Source of the DNA: Adineta vaga
Lineage: Eukaryota; Rotifera
Length of the DNA stretch: 64,000 bases
Assembly (NCBI GenBank): GCA_021613535.1
Contig: CP075494.1
Location: 10,974,001 to 11,038,000 of the forward strand
Direction: 5' to 3'
Positions 63,930 to 64,000 of this stretch are shown one piece after another; positions within the stretch are counted from its first letter, which is position 1; each line of letters starts with the position of its first letter. Below the pieces are notes generated by a model. That model did not search any database. It was not told where the DNA came from and worked only from the letters and a program-made list of their open reading frames with translations. Position numbers and translations under genes: made by a program.

Positions 63930-64000
63930 ATCTTTTTTTTCAAAAACAAACAAATGATCACAACAATCAGACGCGCATTATTCTGTCCATTTTTAATTCC

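Overview
The window looks like nuclear DNA of a small-genome invertebrate animal, most probably a bdelloid rotifer (inference). It is A/T-rich. Nearly every gene is cut by tiny GT-AG introns, usually 45-70 bases. The recognisable proteins are animal orthologues: TFIIB, PNUTS, TTC1, Groucho/TLE, Rab7, an Sp/buttonhead factor, a front-end desaturase, LAMTOR3, syndecan, an alpha1-adrenergic-like receptor, a TRIM protein and UBTD. They sit beside lineage-restricted families and a subtilase that resembles fungal or bacterial secreted proteases. All exon structures were worked out by eye. For every spliced gene the exon lengths sum to a whole number of codons and every junction keeps the frame.

Layout. 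0-2.7 kb: no gene seen. 2.8-3.8 kb (+): an orphan two-exon gene. 4.6-8.7 kb (+): the most unusual locus, three homologous two-transmembrane modules that splice in frame into one predicted 1301-residue protein. 9.4-9.9 kb (-): a small basic orphan. 10.7-11.1 kb (+): an 86-residue PLDc_N-like membrane microprotein. 11.3-22.1 kb (-): four head-to-tail genes, transcribed in the order PNUTS, TFIIB, TTC1, CCCH zinc-finger protein. 22.1-27.3 kb: a long gene-poor gap between the divergent PNUTS and Groucho genes. 27.3-30.5 kb (+): Groucho. 31.3-32.2 kb (+): Rab7. 33.8-39.4 kb (+): an 18-exon membrane-anchored subtilase. 39.4-42.7 kb: a gene-poor stretch holding a possible transposon terminus. 42.7-44.0 kb (+): Sp-family factor. 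44.5-45.8 kb (-): intronless desaturase. 46.5-48.7 kb: two decayed genes, a TPR protein (-) and a GPCR (+). 49.0-49.3 kb (+): LAMTOR3. 52.0-53.0 kb (+): syndecan. 54.1-55.9 kb (-): aminergic GPCR. 58.0-59.4 kb (-): TRIM protein. 62.0-63.9 kb (+): UBTD-like protein.

Functional links are modest. TFIIB and PNUTS both act in RNA polymerase II transcription, and Groucho and Sp are developmental transcription regulators. Rab7 and LAMTOR3 both act at late endosomes and lysosomes. The strongest candidate for something undescribed is the 4.6-8.7 kb gene. Each module has an extracellular cysteine-rich domain between two membrane segments, and the second segment carries a GLYGGLS-like motif resembling the GxS filter segment of DEG/ENaC/ASIC channels. 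Those channels are trimers, so a gene encoding three linked subunits would be a natural trimeric concatemer. The channel assignment is inference; the in-frame splicing and the absence of ATG starts in modules 2 and 3 are read directly from the sequence.
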